Shown one piece after another: positions 53,194-62,428 of a stretch of 64,000 nucleotides of DNA. Positions within the stretch are counted from its first letter, which is position 1, and every line of letters starts with the position of its first letter. The notes beneath the pieces were generated by a model. It searched no databases. It saw only the letters and a program-made list of their open reading frames with translations, and had not been told where the DNA came from. Source of the DNA: Chryseobacterium formosense (GTDB taxonomy: Bacteria; Bacteroidota; Bacteroidia; Flavobacteriales; Weeksellaceae); contig NZ_FPAP01000003.1 of NCBI RefSeq assembly GCF_900116415.1, forward strand, positions 372,001-436,000. The letters are read 5' to 3'. The translations under genes were made by a program, and so were the position numbers.

Positions 53194-53940
53194 ATGAGTA
53201 CATTTAATAACAAACTAGCCATCGTAACTGGCGGAAACAGTGGAATTGGATTTGCAACCGCAAAAGAATTAATTGCAAATGGTGCAAAGGTAATCATCAC
53301 GGGAAGAAGAAAAGAAGCCATTGAAAAAGCAGCAGAAGAATTAGGAGCAATTCCGTTTGTGGCGGATCAGGGAAAACTGGAAGACATTGAAAGTTTTAAA
53401 ACAGAAGTTGAAAATCAATTCGGGAAAGTTGATATCTTGTTTATCAATGCAGGAATCACCGGAACTTTGAATTCAATAGAAAATATGGACTCTGAAAACT
53501 TCGATCAAGTGATGAATATTAATTTCAGAGGAGCGTATTTCACTTTAAGCAAATTTACTCCGCTCTTGAATGACGGTGCTTCTGTTGTCTTTTTATCATC
53601 CAACGTTGCAACAACTTTCAAACCCAACAGTTCGGTTTATCAGGCAAGCAAAGCAGCACTGAATTCAATTGCAAAAACAGCCGCTGCAGAATTGGCGCCA
53701 AGAAAAATCCGAGTCAATATGGTAAATCCGGGACCTACGAAAACGGAAATTATGACTAAAGCAGGATTAGACGAAAAAACTTTGAAAGGTCTTGATGCTT
53801 GGCTGACCGATTTAATTCCTTTAAAGAAAATGGGAACTGCTGAAGATGTAGCAAAAGCAGTTGTTTATTTATCGGATAATAATGTAGCGAGCTTCATGAC
53901 AGGAACTGAAATCCTTATCGATGGCGGAATGATTTTGTAG
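53194..53940 (+). CDS. Short-chain dehydrogenase/reductase under HxlR control
   Basis: 248 residues from ATG 53194; the frame opens earlier (53089), but that would overlap the regulator's start. The Rossmann signature is 'AIVTGGNSGIGFATAKELI' (about 9-27), 'ILFINAGI' replaces the usual NNAG, and the catalytic Tyr-x-x-x-Lys is 'VYQASKAAL'. It is a classical SDR oxidoreductase of unknown substrate, cytosolic, NADP preferred by the Arg-Arg after the first strand ('TGRRKEA'). Divergent HxlR-SDR pairs commonly respond to reactive carbonyl or quinone compounds. Confidence 0.88.
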   Translation: MSTFNNKLAIVTGGNSGIGFATAKELIANGAKVIITGRRKEAIEKAAEELGAIPFVADQGKLEDIESFKTEVENQFGKVDILFINAGITGTLNSIENMDSENFDQVMNINFRGAYFTLSKFTPLLNDGASVVFLSSNVATTFKPNSSVYQASKAALNSIAKTAAAELAPRKIRVNMVNPGPTKTEIMTKAGLDEKTLKGLDAWLTDLIPLKKMGTAEDVAKAVVYLSDNNVASFMTGTEILIDGGMIL

Positions 53941-53986
53941 TTTGAAAATACGAAAAAATCCCATGATTTAAATCTGATTTAAAATA

Positions 53987-54010
53987 AATCCTCCTTTATT
54001 CGGGAGGATT
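53987..54010. terminator. Possible terminator between convergent SDR and MFS genes
   Basis: AATCCTCC (53987-53994) pairs with GGAGGATT (54003-54010) around an 8-base loop. No long T-run follows, so efficiency is doubtful. Confidence 0.4.
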
Positions 54011-54063
54011 AATCGTATAAAACTATGTCTAAAAGTTCCAGGTATTTGAGATTAAAACAACTA

Positions 54064-55254
54064 TTAAACATGTGCCTTTCTTAATTTAATCATACTTAAA
54101 ATAAATAGTCCTAAAATTCCCAATACGAAATATCCTTCTGCTACTTCCAGCTGAACCTGAGGTTTGATGATCGCAACAATTCCGTAACTGATGGCGGATG
54201 TGATGATAAAGGCAATTCCGCCTGTTAAACCACCTGCAATCCCTGCTGAATTCGGGAATCTTCCGATACAGTAGGAGAAATAATTATTAAAGATAAAGCC
54301 GGCTGTCACGTGAATTACAAAAGCAAATGCCACCAGACTGTAAATATTATTTGAAAAATAGGATGCAATAAACATCAAGACAATTAAAAATAACTGAATG
54401 AAATTAGCATAACGAATTTTGGGTAAAAAAGCTTTATTAATCAATGCTTTTCCTAAAAAACCACCTGTCATCCAAGCAAATCCTAGGATTAAAGAAACGT
54501 ACCCTGCAACCACTTCAGAATACCCCATTTTATGTTCAATAATAAATGATCCGCAAAGATTGAAAAACATAATCATCGAATAACTCAATCCGCACATCAC
54601 CATTCCATAAAAGAAATCTTTGGCTTTAAACATGGAGTTGTATTCTTTCAGCAAAAATTCAATGTGGAAAGGATTTCTTTTCTTCAAAGTTTCGCCTGAA
54701 AAAAAGAATTCAAGAATAAGAAGAATTAAACTGTATCCTGCCAACACATAAAAATTCGACTGCCATCCGAAAATTTTCTGCAGATAACCTCCAATAAATG
54801 GCGCGATAATTGGCCCGACCGACCAGACGATTGTCATAATGCTTAAGTAATGTTTCCGCTCGTCTCCTTCATAAACATCGACAAAAAATGCCCTCTTAGA
54901 AACCACTGCAAATCCTGACAAAATACCCTGCAACACACGCATCGCATAGATTACAAATAAGTTCTGAGTGGTTGCAGTAATAATGAATGAAACGACAAAT
55001 AATGCCAAAGAAGCCATGGAAACCTTGTACCTTCCGAAAGAATCGACAATACTTCCTGCAAAAAACTGCGTCAAACCATAACTAATCAAAAATATCGATA
55101 AAGTAAGCTGAATATTACTTTCCGGCTGATGAAGTTCGGTTGCCATACTCGGCATCGAAGGCAGATAAATATCGGTTGCAAGACCCGACATTGGAATTAC
55201 GGCAAATGCAAGAATGGTTGCTAAAAATTTGTTTTTCTCTTTTAACATCTTCAT
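54064..55254 (-). CDS. Multidrug efflux MFS transporter, Bcr/CflA type
   Basis: 396 residues from ATG 55254; a TTG at 55272 adds six residues and is less likely. Twelve membrane helices are recognisable. 'GLATDIYLPSMPSMATELH' after helix 1 and 'GSIVDSFGRYKVSMASLALF' (motif A loop) are diagnostic of the Bcr/CflA drug:H+ antiporters. 'RVLQGILSGFAVVSKRAFFVDVY' is the helix 4 motif B region. The protein should pump drugs or metabolites outward with proton import. No adjacent regulator is visible; the divergent CNNM gene starts 155 bases away. Confidence 0.88.
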   Translation of the reverse strand: MKMLKEKNKFLATILAFAVIPMSGLATDIYLPSMPSMATELHQPESNIQLTLSIFLISYGLTQFFAGSIVDSFGRYKVSMASLALFVVSFIITATTQNLFVIYAMRVLQGILSGFAVVSKRAFFVDVYEGDERKHYLSIMTIVWSVGPIIAPFIGGYLQKIFGWQSNFYVLAGYSLILLILEFFFSGETLKKRNPFHIEFLLKEYNSMFKAKDFFYGMVMCGLSYSMIMFFNLCGSFIIEHKMGYSEVVAGYVSLILGFAWMTGGFLGKALINKAFLPKIRYANFIQLFLIVLMFIASYFSNNIYSLVAFAFVIHVTAGFIFNNYFSYCIGRFPNSAGIAGGLTGGIAFIITSAISYGIVAIIKPQVQLEVAEGYFVLGILGLFILSMIKLRKAHV

Positions 55255-55409
55255 AGAAATTTCAAGCGACAAAAGTCCGACATTTTTTCGCTGTTAATGC
55301 TGTTTTAAGATAAATAAATCTTAAATATTCGATATTTAAATTCAATCGGAAAAGACTGTTGATTTCCTTATCTTTTTTCTCTAACTTTATCTCATTACCA
55401 AATCTACCT

Positions 55410-56711
55410 ATGGAAATTTTCATCATCATTCTTCTCATTCTCCTCAATGGGATATTTTCAATGTCGGAAATGGCATTGGTATCTTCCAGGAAATTCAAAC
55501 TCAACAGCATCAAAAAAAAAGGAAACTCCAATGCTAAAACAGCAATTAAGCTATCTGAAAATCCGAATAAATTTCTTTCCACTGTTCAGATTGGCATTAC
55601 GCTTATCGGTATTTTGCTGGGAATTTATTCCGGAGATAAACTTACCGCCGATTTTGCAAAATACATTTCTCAATTTGAGGTTTTTTCTGAGTATTCCAAA
55701 GGTATTGCTTCTGTTTTAATTGTTACCTTCGTAACCTTTCTATCCATCGTGTTTGGTGAATTGATTCCTAAAAGATTAGGTTTGAAATTTCCTGAAAGAA
55801 TATCTATCTTCATTGCAAAACCAATGTATTGGCTTTCTGCAATCACTTCGCCTTTTGTCTGGCTTTTAACGATTACGAACGAAGGAATCTTAAAACTTTT
55901 CGGAATTAAAAATGATAAAAAAGAAACCGTCACCGAAGAAGAGATTAAATCAATCATTAAAGAAGGAAATGAAGGCGGGATTATTGAAGAAAAAGAACAC
56001 GATATTCTTAAAAATGCATTTGCTCTGGGTGACAGAAAAGTAAATTCTCTGGCAACGCACCGTTCAAGAATTGTAGCTCTTGATGCAAGTGACGATTACG
56101 AAACCATTAAAACAAAGATTAAAAGCTGCTCCTACTCTACCTATCCTGTAACTGATGGAAACAATCTCGACAATATCATCGGAATTGTAAAAATGAAAGA
56201 CCTTTTTGATTTTTCGCAACAGAATTTTTCGTTGAAAGAACATCTAAAAAAAGCTGTCTTTGTGAGCGAAACCTCATTCATTTACCCACTTTTGGAAAGT
56301 TTTCAGAACAACCGATCACATATTGCCATTGTCATCGATGAATACGGAACGACCAAAGGAATTATTACACTGAATGACATTCTTGATGATTTGGTTGGAA
56401 ATATTCCCGACGGAAGTGATAACGAGCCTGAAATTATTAAACGAAATGAAACTTCATGGCTTATCGACGGAAAATGCTCCATTCATGACTTTAAAAAATA
56501 CTTTAATATCGAAATTGATCAGGAAGTTGAAAAGAAATTTGTGAGCGTTTCAGGATTGTTTTTTCATGATTATGATGATATGCCCAAAACCGGCGATACG
56601 GTGAAAATCGGAAATCTGCTTTTAGAAATCGTAGATAAAGACGGAAACCGTGTTGATAAAATTTTAGCCAGCAAAATTCTGAACGTTGATGAAACTATTC
56701 TGAACGAATAA
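55410..56711 (+). CDS. CNNM/CorC-type transporter (hemolysin family)
   Basis: 433 residues from ATG 55410; the frame also opens at TTG 55359. The CNNM transmembrane domain (about 1-185: 'LLNGIFSMSEMALVSSRKFKL', 'IVFGELIPKRLGLKFPERI') is followed by a tandem CBS pair (about 200-320: 'VNSLATHRSRIVALDA', 'HIAIVIDEYGTTKGIITLNDILDDLVGNI') and a CorC_HlyC domain (about 335-425: 'SWLIDGKCSIHDFKKYF', 'VSVSGLFFHDYDDMPKTGD'). Members act in Mg2+ or Co2+ efflux or binding, with the CBS pair sensing ATP. The 'hemolysin' name is historical. Confidence 0.9.
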   Translation: MEIFIIILLILLNGIFSMSEMALVSSRKFKLNSIKKKGNSNAKTAIKLSENPNKFLSTVQIGITLIGILLGIYSGDKLTADFAKYISQFEVFSEYSKGIASVLIVTFVTFLSIVFGELIPKRLGLKFPERISIFIAKPMYWLSAITSPFVWLLTITNEGILKLFGIKNDKKETVTEEEIKSIIKEGNEGGIIEEKEHDILKNAFALGDRKVNSLATHRSRIVALDASDDYETIKTKIKSCSYSTYPVTDGNNLDNIIGIVKMKDLFDFSQQNFSLKEHLKKAVFVSETSFIYPLLESFQNNRSHIAIVIDEYGTTKGIITLNDILDDLVGNIPDGSDNEPEIIKRNETSWLIDGKCSIHDFKKYFNIEIDQEVEKKFVSVSGLFFHDYDDMPKTGDTVKIGNLLLEIVDKDGNRVDKILASKILNVDETILNE

Positions 56712-56818
56712 CTTAATTTAAATCATTATAAATTATTTTAAAATCTCTTAAATCTTCGCTGCGTAAAATTTTAATTTGTAATTTTAAGGGAGAGTTTCAC
56801 CAATAAACATCAGAAATT

Positions 56819-57106
56819 ATGGAAAATATAACGTTTGAAATAACACCTTATCAGGACGAACTGCAATTATTAATTGACGGTAAAAAGGTCGGCTACATGT
56901 CGATTTCTGTTGACGGAAGACTCCTCAATGTGTATTATACCAAAGTCAACGAAGATCTTGAAGGTCACGGTTATGCAAAATTGCTTTTAGATAAATTGGT
57001 AAATTATGCCGAAGAAAAAGATCTGATGATCGATCCGGAATGCGATTTTGTAAGACAGCAGCTTGAAAATCATCCGAAAAGATACAAAGGAATCTGGCAT
57101 GAATAA
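56819..57106 (+). CDS. Small GNAT/NATD1-like protein
   Basis: 95 residues: 'GKKVGYMSISVDGRLLNVYYTKVNEDLEGHGYAKLLLDKLVNYAEEKDLMIDPECDFVRQQLENHP' is the compact GNAT fold of the YidJ/NATD1 group, with the acetyl-CoA loop 'EGHGYAKLL' in place of the longer Q/RxxGxG/A motif. It may acetylate a small molecule or protein, but no substrate is known. It converges on the MBL gene with one base between their stop codons. Confidence 0.85.
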   Translation: MENITFEITPYQDELQLLIDGKKVGYMSISVDGRLLNVYYTKVNEDLEGHGYAKLLLDKLVNYAEEKDLMIDPECDFVRQQLENHPKRYKGIWHE

Positions 57107-57107
57107 A

Positions 57108-58199
57108 TTATTCCCACCAGTTCTGAAAATGTTGATCTGATTTATTTAAATCTAAAATCTCTCCGATTTTCGGAGTGAGAATGTGCAGATTTTTCTTTTT
57201 TCCGAGTGTGGTTACTTTCTGCAACGGCTCATTCCAAGGATGTAACGCCAATGCAAATTTCCCGGAGTGAACAGGAATAATATTTTTCGCCTGAATATCG
57301 ATACTTGCCTGAATTACATCTTCCGGTAAAGCATGGATGTATTTCCAGGCAGGATTATATTGTCCGTTTTCCAGGATGGCGTAATCAAACGGACCGTATT
57401 TTTCGCCAATTGTTTTAAAATGATTGTCATAACCACTGTCGCCACCTAAAAACAGTTTTTTTGTTGGCGTTTCAAGAACATAAGAAGTCCATAATGTATT
57501 GTTTCTGTGGAATTTTCTTCCTGAAAAATGTCTTGCAGGAGTAAAAGTAATTTTGAAATTATTTTTTAAATCGACAACAGTTTCCCAATCTTCTTCAATC
57601 AACTGTTCTGGAGAATAGCCCCATTTTTCGAAATGTGCACCCACTCCTAAAGGCATAATAACCTTTCCTACTTTCTCGCGGATTGCTTTTACCGTCGGAA
57701 AATCTAAATGATCGTAATGATCATGTGTGATAACGAGATAATCGATATTGGGAATATCTTTAGGCTTAAATAAATCTGCACCTTCAAAAGCTTTATTGAA
57801 AAACTTAAAAGGTGAACCAAAAGTGCTTAAAACAGGATCTATCAGAAAAGAAACACCATCGATTTTTATGAAATAAGAAGAGTGCCCCATCCAGATAAAT
57901 ACATCTTCATCCTCAGGAAGGTTTTTCAAATCGGTTTGTACATTCGGAATTATATGTAAAGGTTTCAGTAAAGGATCTTTTTTGGAAAAGAAAAAATCAA
58001 ACATTACTTTCGGCATGCTGTAACCTTCCGCAAAAGATGGTGTAAAACTCTGATTCTGGAATTGTTTGTTTTTATAATTCTTAGATTTCAGCATTCTTTC
58101 CAGGCGTTTACCTTTCGGTTCTGCTCCAAAAACATCCATCGATAATACTAAATATGTTGCAATTGCAATAACCGCAATCAATATGATAAAATAAATCAT
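57108..58199 (-). CDS. Membrane-anchored MBL-fold hydrolase (NAPE-PLD/UlaG-like)
   Basis: 363 residues. An N-terminal membrane anchor (about 1-22: 'MIYFIILIAVIAIATYLVLS') is followed by a metallo-beta-lactamase fold. 'YLVITHDHYDHLD' (about 155-167) is the H-x-H-x-D-H metal motif, 'TFTPARHFSGR' supplies another His, 'LFLGGDSGYDNHF' the Asp, and 'IIPVHSGKFAL' the last His. 'VFIWMGHSSYFIKIDGVSFLIDPVLS' is typical of the NAPE-PLD/RomA-like branch, which includes phospholipases and lactonases. The substrate cannot be fixed. Confidence 0.88.
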   Translation of the reverse strand: MIYFIILIAVIAIATYLVLSMDVFGAEPKGKRLERMLKSKNYKNKQFQNQSFTPSFAEGYSMPKVMFDFFFSKKDPLLKPLHIIPNVQTDLKNLPEDEDVFIWMGHSSYFIKIDGVSFLIDPVLSTFGSPFKFFNKAFEGADLFKPKDIPNIDYLVITHDHYDHLDFPTVKAIREKVGKVIMPLGVGAHFEKWGYSPEQLIEEDWETVVDLKNNFKITFTPARHFSGRKFHRNNTLWTSYVLETPTKKLFLGGDSGYDNHFKTIGEKYGPFDYAILENGQYNPAWKYIHALPEDVIQASIDIQAKNIIPVHSGKFALALHPWNEPLQKVTTLGKKKNLHILTPKIGEILDLNKSDQHFQNWWE

Positions 58200-58506
58200 T
58201 GTAAAAATTTCAAATTCAAATGTAAAAAACTTTCTAAGAGCATCTGATAATTTTGTAAAACATTTTTAAACATTAAGATCATTAAATATTTAAGATGTCT
58301 TAAGAATCAATAAATTGATGTAAGCATACTTTTAAATCGATCACTTTAGTGAATCTAAATAAATCTGAATTACTTTTGTGCTTAAAACTCAACAATCTTA
58401 ATAGCAAAAAAAAAATCTCTCAAAATTGATACTCTTCCATCAATGACGCATGAAAATGAATTTTACTTTTTATTTCTGAATATATTTAAAAGTTTTTTAA
58501 TTTCGT
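58200..58506. other. AT-rich intergenic stretch, no gene supported
   Basis: 307 bases lie between the divergent MBL and S41 genes. A 23-codon frame from ATG 58443 overlaps the start of the S41 gene and is not convincing. No -7 element of good quality is seen. Confidence 0.4.
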
Positions 58507-60072
58507 TTGACTAAAAAAGTTCATATTTTGAAATATATATTATTCATAATCCTAATTTTGTCAGTTTTTTCATGCACTTCCGTGACAAAATATAACGAAC
58601 AAAGATTAAGCTTGATTCCGCCTGAAAAACTTCGTGAAGATGTAGATTTTACATATCTGAAACTTCAGGAAATGCACCCAAAGCTTAATTGGTATATTTC
58701 AAAAGAAGAACTTGATTTTAAATTTGACAGTTTAAAAACCACCATTACGAAACCTTTAACTCCGACTCAGTTTTACTTTAAATTGCAGCCGGTTATTGCG
58801 AAAATCCGTGAAGGACATCTCTCGTTGAGAATTCCTGCAAAAAGGTTTTCAAAAAAAGAAATTAGGGCGTTAAAAAACAAAAAAGGACTTTTTGGAAGAT
58901 TTGAGTATCATGTGAAAGGAGATCACTTGTATTTTATAGAAAATAAAGATTCCATACAAAATATAAAACCGGGAACTGAACTGTTAAGTATTAATAATGT
59001 TCCTGTTTCAGATTATCTTAAAAAATATCGTGAATTAATCAGCAGTGACGGTTACAATAAGACTTTCTATCCTTATTATCTGAAAGATGTTTTCTTCAAT
59101 TTTTTTGTTGCCGAGAAAGGAATTATGGACAGCGCAAAAATCGAAACGCTTTACAATAACGAAAGGCAGATTTTGACTTTAAAACGCGAGACCAAAGATA
59201 AAAAAGACCTTGAGAAAGACAAAGCCGAGAAAAAACGCAGTCCTGAAAAAAAGCTGAATGATTATGTGGTTTCTACAAGTTCTTACAACAGGAACTTTAA
59301 ATTTCTCGACAAAGACAGTACAATTGCTTACATGAAAATTAAAAGTTTCTCAAGATCTTTTGCCGACAGGTTCTATAAAGAATCTTTTGCGAAAATAAAA
59401 AATGCAGAATCTTCATATCTCATCATTGATATTCGTGAAAACTACGGCGGTTCGCTTTATGAGATCAATCAATTGTACTCTTACTTAGCTCCCGAACCTT
59501 TTGTATTGATAAAACCTTCGCAACTGGCTTCAAGAGTTACCCCTTTGAAAACCAATTACTTCAAAACATCAAATCCGCTTCAATATGCCTACAAAAGTCT
59601 GACTTATCCCGGGTATTTTTTATATCAGGCTTTTAATGTTTATAAAGGAAAAGACGGAATTGCTTATTATAAAATGAAGGAAAACAAGTCGACGAAACCA
59701 AAAGATAATGCTTTCAAAGGAAAAGTGTATGTTTTAATTAATGGCGGAAGTTTCTCAGCATCATCGATTATTTCATCTAAATTAAAATTTGATCAGCGCG
59801 TCACCTTAGTTGGTGAAGAAACAGGTGGTGCAAATGACGGAACGGTTGCAGGATTTTATTCTTATCAGAAACTTCCGAATTCTAAAATCGATTTACCGAT
59901 CGGATTACTTTTGGTACAGCCAAATATCACGTTTGAAAATAAGCAAAAAGGTGTTGTTCCTGATGTAGAAATTAACGAAAATATGCAGGATATTATCGAT
60001 AAAAAAGATGTACAACTGGATTGGGTAAAAAATGATATTCAGAGACTGAAAGACAGTAAAGTTGAGAATTAA
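58507..60072 (+). CDS. S41-family protease lipoprotein (TTG start)
   Basis: 521 residues if started at TTG 58507. There is no ATG near the signal peptide, and a second TTG at 58528 ('MKYILFIILILSVFSC') is also possible. The lipobox 'SVFSC' makes it a lipoprotein. The S41 (tail-specific protease/tricorn) fold shows a PDZ-like part (about 125-185), 'LIIDIRENYGGSLYEINQLYSY' (about 310-335) and the nucleophile region 'INGGSFSASSIISS' (about 411-425). 'ETGGANDGTVAGF' (about 438-450) lines the active site. It should cut proteins or peptides at the envelope. A Lys-rich insert (about 220-260) separates the halves. Confidence 0.85.
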   Translation: MTKKVHILKYILFIILILSVFSCTSVTKYNEQRLSLIPPEKLREDVDFTYLKLQEMHPKLNWYISKEELDFKFDSLKTTITKPLTPTQFYFKLQPVIAKIREGHLSLRIPAKRFSKKEIRALKNKKGLFGRFEYHVKGDHLYFIENKDSIQNIKPGTELLSINNVPVSDYLKKYRELISSDGYNKTFYPYYLKDVFFNFFVAEKGIMDSAKIETLYNNERQILTLKRETKDKKDLEKDKAEKKRSPEKKLNDYVVSTSSYNRNFKFLDKDSTIAYMKIKSFSRSFADRFYKESFAKIKNAESSYLIIDIRENYGGSLYEINQLYSYLAPEPFVLIKPSQLASRVTPLKTNYFKTSNPLQYAYKSLTYPGYFLYQAFNVYKGKDGIAYYKMKENKSTKPKDNAFKGKVYVLINGGSFSASSIISSKLKFDQRVTLVGEETGGANDGTVAGFYSYQKLPNSKIDLPIGLLLVQPNITFENKQKGVVPDVEINENMQDIIDKKDVQLDWVKNDIQRLKDSKVEN

Positions 60073-60129
60073 ATTATTTCTGTTTTGAGAAAATTGCCGA
60101 CATATTCTACTCAATAATTTCTTAAAGAA

Positions 60130-60168
60130 AAACGGTTTCGGCGGGCTTTCAGCCCGCCGAAACCGTTT
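60130..60168. terminator. GC-rich 18-bp palindrome, likely bidirectional terminator
   Basis: A perfect 18-bp inverted repeat (60130-60147 with 60151-60168, loop TTC), built from AAACGGTTTCGGCGGGCT. T's follow on the minus strand, so it can end the sigma-operon transcript; the S41 gene on the other strand ends just before. The GCGGGCTTTCAGCCCGC core looks like a dispersed element. Confidence 0.7.
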
Positions 60169-60173
60169 AAACC

Positions 60174-60773
60174 TTATTTTCTAAGATCATTCAGAAGATT
60201 CTCAATCTGGTTAACATATTTGCCGTAAAAACCTTTATACCAATATTTTCCGAGCAAAAAAAGTCCGAAAAGACCAATTGCAAGTGTAGAAATAATCGTT
60301 GTTGCAATTTGAAAGTCACTCAAAGGAACACGATGCGGAATAAACTCAATCACAATAATCAGTTCACAAACCAAAAACGGGACAAATGAAAGCATAAAAG
60401 ACAGATAATACTGTTCATTCAATTTAAACTGAAACATCAGATCCTGAAGAGATTCATATGTTTTCTGCATCGGATTACTGATGTCTCTATACAATTTAAA
60501 AAACTTGCTGAAGAAAAACGAAACCACGATTACCATTGAAAACAGCAAGACCGTTAAATAAAATTTAAACTTAAACGGAGCTTCAGGAACCGGAACCCAG
60601 ACTACCAGAAACCCGAAAATTAAAATTCCGACCGTTGACCAAAATTCCATTCTCATATTTTTTCTGATTTTTTCTAAAGGAAGGTTGATCTTGTTTGTAT
60701 GTTCGGTGCTGATTTCCGGTGTTTCGTCTGAAACATCTTCACTCCATGCATTTTTTAGTTCATCTATATTCAT
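60174..60773 (-). CDS. Four-helix membrane protein of the ECF sigma operon
   Basis: 199 residues. The N-terminal 45 residues are soluble ('MNIDELKNAWSEDVSDETPEI' and 'NLPLEKIRKNMRMEFWST'), then four membrane helices follow (about 47-63, 72-90, 124-145, 158-178). I do not recognise the family name, but a short cytoplasmic start plus four helices behind an ECF sigma gene is the usual position of a membrane anti-sigma regulator. The gene lies 80 bases behind the sigma gene, and the gap holds a dispersed palindrome. Confidence 0.65.
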   Translation of the reverse strand: MNIDELKNAWSEDVSDETPEISTEHTNKINLPLEKIRKNMRMEFWSTVGILIFGFLVVWVPVPEAPFKFKFYLTVLLFSMVIVVSFFFSKFFKLYRDISNPMQKTYESLQDLMFQFKLNEQYYLSFMLSFVPFLVCELIIVIEFIPHRVPLSDFQIATTIISTLAIGLFGLFLLGKYWYKGFYGKYVNQIENLLNDLRK

Positions 60774-60794
60774 AATGTTTGTTTTTAATTCTTT

Positions 60795-60853
60795 GCTGGA
60801 AGTTGGGAGATGGATGTTGGAAGTCTTCCAGCTTCAAACTTCCGGGTTCCAGC
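60795..60853. repeat. Dispersed imperfect palindrome, GCTGGAAG family (copy 2)
   Basis: GCTGGAAGTTGGGAGATGGA + TGTTGGAAGTC is mirrored by TTCCAGCTTCAAACTTCCGG + GTTCCAGC. The first half corresponds to the 14599 copy base for base over most of its length. Confidence 0.65.
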
Positions 60854-61345
60854 TTATTTATTACTTAAAATTTCTTTCAGTTTATTTTTTGCGCGGTTCA
60901 TTTTCACTCTCACGTTTCCTTCAGAAATACCCATTTGTTCGGCAATTTCTCTTCCGGAAAAATCTTCGAGATAATAGAAGATGAATGCTTTATCGATTGG
61001 GCTCAGCTGATTGATCGCTGTATACATTTTGTTTAATTTCTCTTCTTTTTCATGATCGTATTCATCCTCTATAATTTTATAATTCGAAAAGTCTTCATTA
61101 GCAATAAAACTTCTTTTTTTCTTAGATTTCAAGAAAATAATTGAGGTATTCAGCGCAATTCTGTACAGCCAAGTCGAAAATTCACTCTCGCCTTTAAATT
61201 TCGGATAAGCCTTCCAAACCTGGTACGTAATCTCCTGGAAGAGATCATCCCGGTCGTCTTTATCGTCCATGTACATTTTAGAAATCTTAAAAATGATTCC
61301 CTTATGCTTTTCGATTTTGTTTATAAATTCCTGTTGTGAGGTCAT
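60854..61345 (-). CDS. ECF-type RNA polymerase sigma factor 2
   Basis: 163 residues. Region 2 is 'FKISKMYMDDKDDRDDLFQEITYQVWKAYPKFKGESEFSTWLYRIALNT' (about 18-67) and region 4 is 'LSPIDKAFIFYYLEDFSGREIAEQMGISEGNVRVKMNRAKNKLKEIL' (about 114-160). It is smaller than and different from the sigma factor at 24772. It is followed by a membrane-protein gene (60174) likely acting as its anti-sigma regulator. The two form an operon. Confidence 0.92.
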   Translation of the reverse strand: MTSQQEFINKIEKHKGIIFKISKMYMDDKDDRDDLFQEITYQVWKAYPKFKGESEFSTWLYRIALNTSIIFLKSKKKRSFIANEDFSNYKIIEDEYDHEKEEKLNKMYTAINQLSPIDKAFIFYYLEDFSGREIAEQMGISEGNVRVKMNRAKNKLKEILSNK

Positions 61346-61508
61346 TGTTTTTTCTTGTGCTCTGTAGAGTTAGTAACGCATCAAAATAATTGTTACAGTT
61401 TTTATTAAAAATTTCAAATAAATTTAAAACAAAGTACCACATCTTTATTTAAAATCATCTCATGGCTTAAAATTTGTGTTTTTCGTATCACACCAAAAAA
61501 ATATAAAT

Positions 61509-62339
61509 ATGCCTTACATTAAAAAACAAGACGACAAAAGTTTTGAACTTTATTATGAAGATTTCGGTTCCGGACAGCCGATTATTCTTATTCACGGATG
61601 GCCTTTAAGCGGAAAATCATGGGAACTCCAGATTCCTGTTCTTTTAAATTTAGGATACCGAGTCATTTCTTATGACAGAAAAGGTTTCGGAAAATCTGTC
61701 CCGACTTTAGAAGGTTACGATTATGATGGTCTTGCAGCAGATCTGCATGAAATTATTACACAATTAGATCTAAAAAATGTTATTCTTTTCGGCTTTTCAA
61801 TGGGCGGAGGCGAAGTTGTTCGTTATCTAACAAATTATGGTTCTGAAAATGTGGATAAAGTAGCTTTAATATCTTCTATCATTCCTTTGGTAAAACAAAA
61901 AGATAACAATCCGCAAGGCGTTCCGCAGGAAGATCTTGACGGGATTATGGAGAATCTGAAAAAAGACAGGGTTACCTTTCTGGAAACATTCCACAAAAAC
62001 TTTTACAATTACGGATTGCTTTCCCAGACAGTCAGCCAGAAGCAGCTCGACTATGATTGGAGCATTGCATCATGTGCTTCTCCTATAGCAACAATAAGAT
62101 GTGCAGAAAGCTGGGCAAATACAGACTTCAGACCAGAACTTGGAAATGTGAAGGTAAAAACACTAATTGTACACGGAGACAATGATCAGATTGTACCTAT
62201 AGAAACTTCTGCACAACAAGCTGCAAAAGGAATTGCAGACAACGATTTCGTAACGATAGAAGGCGGTCCGCATGGATTAAACATTACGCACGCTGAACAC
62301 CTGAATCAAATTCTCACCAAATTTCTGACAAACAATTAA
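61509..62339 (+). CDS. Alpha/beta hydrolase, chloroperoxidase/arylesterase type
   Basis: 276 residues from ATG 61509; an upstream TTG at 61476 adds 11 residues. 'IILIHGWPLSGKSWELQIPVLLNLGYRVISYDRKGFGKS' and the nucleophile 'LFGFSMGGGEVVRYL' (Ser about 97) are family blocks of non-haem chloroperoxidases and aryl esterases. Asp is in 'LIVHGDNDQIVPIETS' and His in 'EGGPHGLNITHAEHLN'. It is a probable cytosolic esterase or perhydrolase; no metal is needed. It ends in a strong hairpin shared with the gapN-like gene. Confidence 0.9.
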   Translation: MPYIKKQDDKSFELYYEDFGSGQPIILIHGWPLSGKSWELQIPVLLNLGYRVISYDRKGFGKSVPTLEGYDYDGLAADLHEIITQLDLKNVILFGFSMGGGEVVRYLTNYGSENVDKVALISSIIPLVKQKDNNPQGVPQEDLDGIMENLKKDRVTFLETFHKNFYNYGLLSQTVSQKQLDYDWSIASCASPIATIRCAESWANTDFRPELGNVKVKTLIVHGDNDQIVPIETSAQQAAKGIADNDFVTIEGGPHGLNITHAEHLNQILTKFLTNN

Positions 62340-62374
62340 ATCTTTTTTCAATATATTCTGATTTTAATGATCAG

Positions 62375-62403
62375 AAAACCGCAGTAGGTTTTACTGCGGT
62401 TTT
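62375..62403. terminator. Bidirectional terminator between convergent hydrolase and aldehyde dehydrogenase genes
   Basis: A 12-bp perfect inverted repeat (62375-62386 with 62392-62403), AAAACCGCAGTA with its complement, has T-runs on both sides. Confidence 0.8.
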
Positions 62404-62428
62404 ATATTTTATGTCGAAATATAAATGC

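Noticed and set aside
58443..58514. 23-codon frame before the S41 protease gene
   Set aside because: It overlaps the start of the protease gene, has no promoter of its own and shows no membrane or domain pattern.
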